Origin: an uncultured Flavobacteriales bacterium
GTDB taxonomy: Bacteria; Bacteroidota; Bacteroidia; Flavobacteriales_D; Parvicellaceae
Reading direction: 5' to 3'
Assembly: GCA_905480225.1 (NCBI GenBank)
Contig: CAJQPO010000034.1
Location: forward strand, 1-37,225
DNA: 37,225 bases
The notes under the pieces are model-generated. The model was not told where the DNA came from and made no database searches. It was given only the letters and a program-made list of their open reading frames with translations. The position numbers and the translations under genes are program-made. Shown in pieces: positions 34,868-37,225 of the stretch; the stretch's first letter is position 1, and each line of letters starts with the position of its first letter.

Positions 34868-36755
34868 ATGAAACAGATTTATACGCTATTGGTTATTTCT
34901 TTGGGGATTTTAACTTGTTCTTGTTCAGAATCAAGTGAAACAAAGTCCGATACCGAAGAATGGGTTACGGATTCTGCTAATATTGTAAAAGAAGCATTGG
35001 TTATTGACGAACATACGTTATCGAATTACAAAGATGTTGTTGTAAGCCATTGTCATCTCAGTTTGGATGTGGATTTCGAAAATGAGGTATTGAAAGGTTC
35101 TGTAGTCCATTCCTTAAAAAATGTTTCTGGAGTAGAACAGGTGATTTTTGACACTAAAAACCTAAACATTAAATCTGTTTTAGTAGATGGTGCAGCTGCT
35201 ATTTTTGAGTTAGGAGATTATGATGAGTTATTGGGAGCTCCCTTACAAATTGCCATTACAAAGGATGTCAATACAATCGAAATTTTTTATGAGACAACGA
35301 ATGGTGCGGAAGCACTGGATTGGGTTAATCCACAATTAACAGCGGGCAAAAAAAATCCGTATGTATTTACCCAAGGACAATCCATATTTACAAGAACTTG
35401 GGTTCCGATAATGGATACACCAGGTTTGAGAATTACGTATTCTGCAGACATTACTGTTCCTCCCAACCTACTTGCAGTTATGAGTGCTGATAATCCTACA
35501 GAAAAAAATGAACAGGGCAAATATCATTTTGAAATGTCACAGCCTGTTCCTTGTTACTTGATGGCACTGGCTGTTGGTAATTTAGAATTTGTACCAGTAG
35601 ATGAGCGCACAGGCGTATACACAGAACCCGAGATGATTGATGCATGTGCTTTTGAATTTGCTGATATGGGAGAGATGGTGAAAAAAGCGGAAGGGCTTTA
35701 TGGTCCGTATCTTTGGGGACGTTGACATTATCGTATTGCCACCAAGCTTTCCTTTTGGAGGAATGGAAAATCCTCGATTAACTTTTGCTACACCAACAAT
35801 TATTGCCGGAGACAGATCCTTAGTCTCGCTTGTCGCGCATGAATTAGCGCACAGCTGGAGTGGGAATTTAGTTACGAATTCTACTTGGAATGATTTCTGG
35901 TTGAATGAAGGATTCACGGTATATTTTGAACGGCGAATCATGGAAGACATGTATGGTAAGGATTACGCAGACATGTTGGCTATATTAGGATATCAAGATT
36001 TGATTCGGTCAATTGACGAAGAGTCAAAGGCCGATCAGGCATTGAAACTAAAGTTAAAACGAAGACATCCCGATGTTGGTATGACCGATATTGCCTATGA
36101 AAAAGGTTGTTTTTTTCTAAAAATGATTGAGGAAGCTTCAGGCAGAGAATTATTTGATTCGTTTTTAAAAAATTATTTCTTGGAACACAAATTTCAAACC
36201 ATTAACACGGAAGAGTTTGTCAATTACCTGAATGAAAAATTGCTAATACCAAATCAGATAGCCGTGAATGTAGAGGAGTGGATATATGAATCTGGAATTC
36301 CATCAAATTGTCCTGTTGTAGAAAGTAAAAACTTTACGAGCGTTGAAGAGCAATTAGCTGCCTTCGGATCAGAAAACAATCTCGATGAGATTAATCCATT
36401 GGATTGGTCTACACACGAATGGCTTCACTTCATTCGAAGCATGCCAGAGGATTTTAGTAATAAACAATTGGAAATTATTGATAGCCGTTTCCAATTAACA
36501 CAATCTGGTAATTGCGAAATTGCCTGTGCGTGGTTTGAGAAATCAATTCGTTGCAATTACGAAGCAATTGATCAAAATTTAGAGAAATTTTTAGTTAGAG
36601 TAGGGCGCAGAAAATTTTTAACGCCGTTGTATAGGGCTCTTAAGGAAAGTGACCATCTAAATAGAGCGATTGAAATTTATGAGAAAGCCAGGCCTAACTA
36701 TCATCATGTCTCTTCTCATACTATTGATGAACTTTTGGGTTATTCAAAATCCTGA
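34868..36755 (+). pseudogene. M1 family aminopeptidase (leukotriene A4 hydrolase-like), frameshifted
   Basis: Two overlapping frames make up one protein. The first (34868-35725) has a lipoprotein-type signal (ILTCSC) and the N-terminal beta domain, and stops after YGPYLWGR. The second continues in another frame from codon 35724 (DIIVLPPSFPFGGMENPRL) to 36755. Family members read WGRYD here, so the tyrosine codon lacks two bases around 35723. Restored, the protein has about 629 residues with GGMENP (298-303), the zinc motif HELAH (325-329) with Glu348, and a helical C-terminal domain as in leukotriene A4 hydrolase. It would trim N-terminal residues from peptides outside the cytoplasm. As written it is inactive, since the zinc site is in the second frame. 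Deletion or sequencing error cannot be told apart. Confidence 0.88.
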
Positions 36756-37225
36756 CGATAATTATGTACAAATTGAGCGCCAAGGTCTAAGCCTAAGCGA
36801 TAGTCACTTATTATTTTATGTTTAGTCGTCGAATAACTGCTGGTCGCAAGTAGTTTTTCTGGAGCGATTTGAATAATATTCACTTTATCGGGATTATTCT
36901 TGATGTAATCTATCGAATCGTTATAATACTTATGGTCATTCGAAAATCGACGACTCAAGCCAGGATTGTCTTTGTACCACATGCCACCAAACCAGCCAAA
37001 ATAACTCCATTCCAATTTTAAATCTGCCGGCATTGTTCGGATAATTACAATGTTTTTGGCTCCATTTTTAACGGCTCTTTCTGCGGGAATGGGGTCACTC
37101 CATCCACCATCCATTAGTTTCTTATCGCCGAATTGGCAATAACCTTTTGTTAAAAATGGTAAAGTAGAAGAGGCCCTTAGTGCCTTAAGCCAAGTTCTTG
37201 CGGTTGGTGAGATGTAAACAGCTTC
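36740..37225 (-). CDS. Patatin-like phospholipase, C-terminal part
   Basis: The frame is open from the right edge (37225) to TAA 36740, giving 161 residues; the N-terminal part with the GxSxG serine is outside the window. Visible are LRASSTLPFL, a segment typical of the family after the nucleophile domain, and DGGWSDPIPAERA with the Asp of the Ser-Asp dyad (DGG motif), followed by NIVIIRT. Patatin-like proteins hydrolyse acyl esters of membrane lipids; this one resembles the bacterial YjjU group. Its 3' end overlaps that of the convergent aminopeptidase by 16 bases. Confidence 0.85.
   Translation of the reverse strand, partial: EAVYISPTARTWLKALRASSTLPFLTKGYCQFGDKKLMDGGWSDPIPAERAVKNGAKNIVIIRTMPADLKLEWSYFGWFGGMWYKDNPGLSRRFSNDHKYYNDSIDYIKNNPDKVNIIQIAPEKLLATSSYSTTKHKIISDYRLGLDLGAQFVHNYRQDFE

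Noticed and set aside
35700-36755. Second half of the aminopeptidase as an independent gene from the ATG at 35700
   Set aside because: The first eight residues read out of frame across the end of the first half; family sequence resumes only at codon 35724, so it is a continuation of a frameshifted gene.

Overview
The window is AT-rich, densely coded DNA from a member of the Bacteroidota, most likely a marine-type Flavobacteriales lineage; the rank below phylum is inferred. Supporting signs are a type IX secretion (T9SS) sorting tail at the left edge, a fused DAHP synthase/chorismate mutase, a small bTHX ribosomal protein, a PorE-like TPR/PD40 protein, a dipeptidyl peptidase IV and a POT transporter typical of the group, and promoters of the Bacteroidota form TTG-N19-TAnnTTTG. 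No rRNA, tRNA, CRISPR array, insertion sequence or phage gene was seen, and no gene-free stretch exceeds 300 bases. It reads as chromosomal core and housekeeping DNA with a few unusual proteins.

Layout. 1-5.5 kb: T9SS cargo tail, aromatic amino acid entry enzyme (+), then a minus-strand run of a PmtA-like methyltransferase, a SulP anion transporter with a frameshift in its first codons, a LETM1-motif protein and an AI-2E family permease. 5.6-8.8 kb (+): TPR/PD40 protein, rhomboid protease, class IV aminotransferase. 8.8-10 kb (-): miaE-yqgE with a TAATG junction. 10-11.9 kb (+): pdxH and a GT2 glycosyltransferase with a TTGA junction. 11.9-16.1 kb (-): bTHX with a histone-like tail, trmH, HU with a clear promoter and terminator, then rlmI-like, fmt and a cupin gene in tight overlap. 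16.1-19.4 kb: a lipoprotein (+), recQ and an unknown TPR-like protein (-). 19.5-24.9 kb (+): ilvE, an envelope protein, a GNAT enzyme and a DUF554-gamma-glutamyltransferase fusion. 25-31 kb (-): citrate synthase, then an operon of dipeptidyl peptidase IV, a thioredoxin-fold protein, a 47-residue membrane peptide and a potassium-channel-like protein carrying fifteen exact 12-residue solenoid repeats. 31.1-37.2 kb: FAD-linked oxidase (+), POT peptide transporter with an extra ~200-residue domain (-), a frameshifted M1 aminopeptidase (+) and the C-terminal part of a patatin-like phospholipase (-) running off the right edge.

Several products handle peptides at the envelope (dipeptidyl peptidase IV, POT transporter, M1 aminopeptidase, gamma-glutamyltransferase), consistent with an organism that feeds on protein. 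The most unusual items are the 12-residue-repeat channel with its overlapping small membrane protein, the DUF554-GGT fusion, and the bTHX protein with an S/T-P-K-K tail. Two genes (SulP and the M1 aminopeptidase) each need a single small indel to restore an otherwise normal family sequence, so either recent mutation or assembly error is present.
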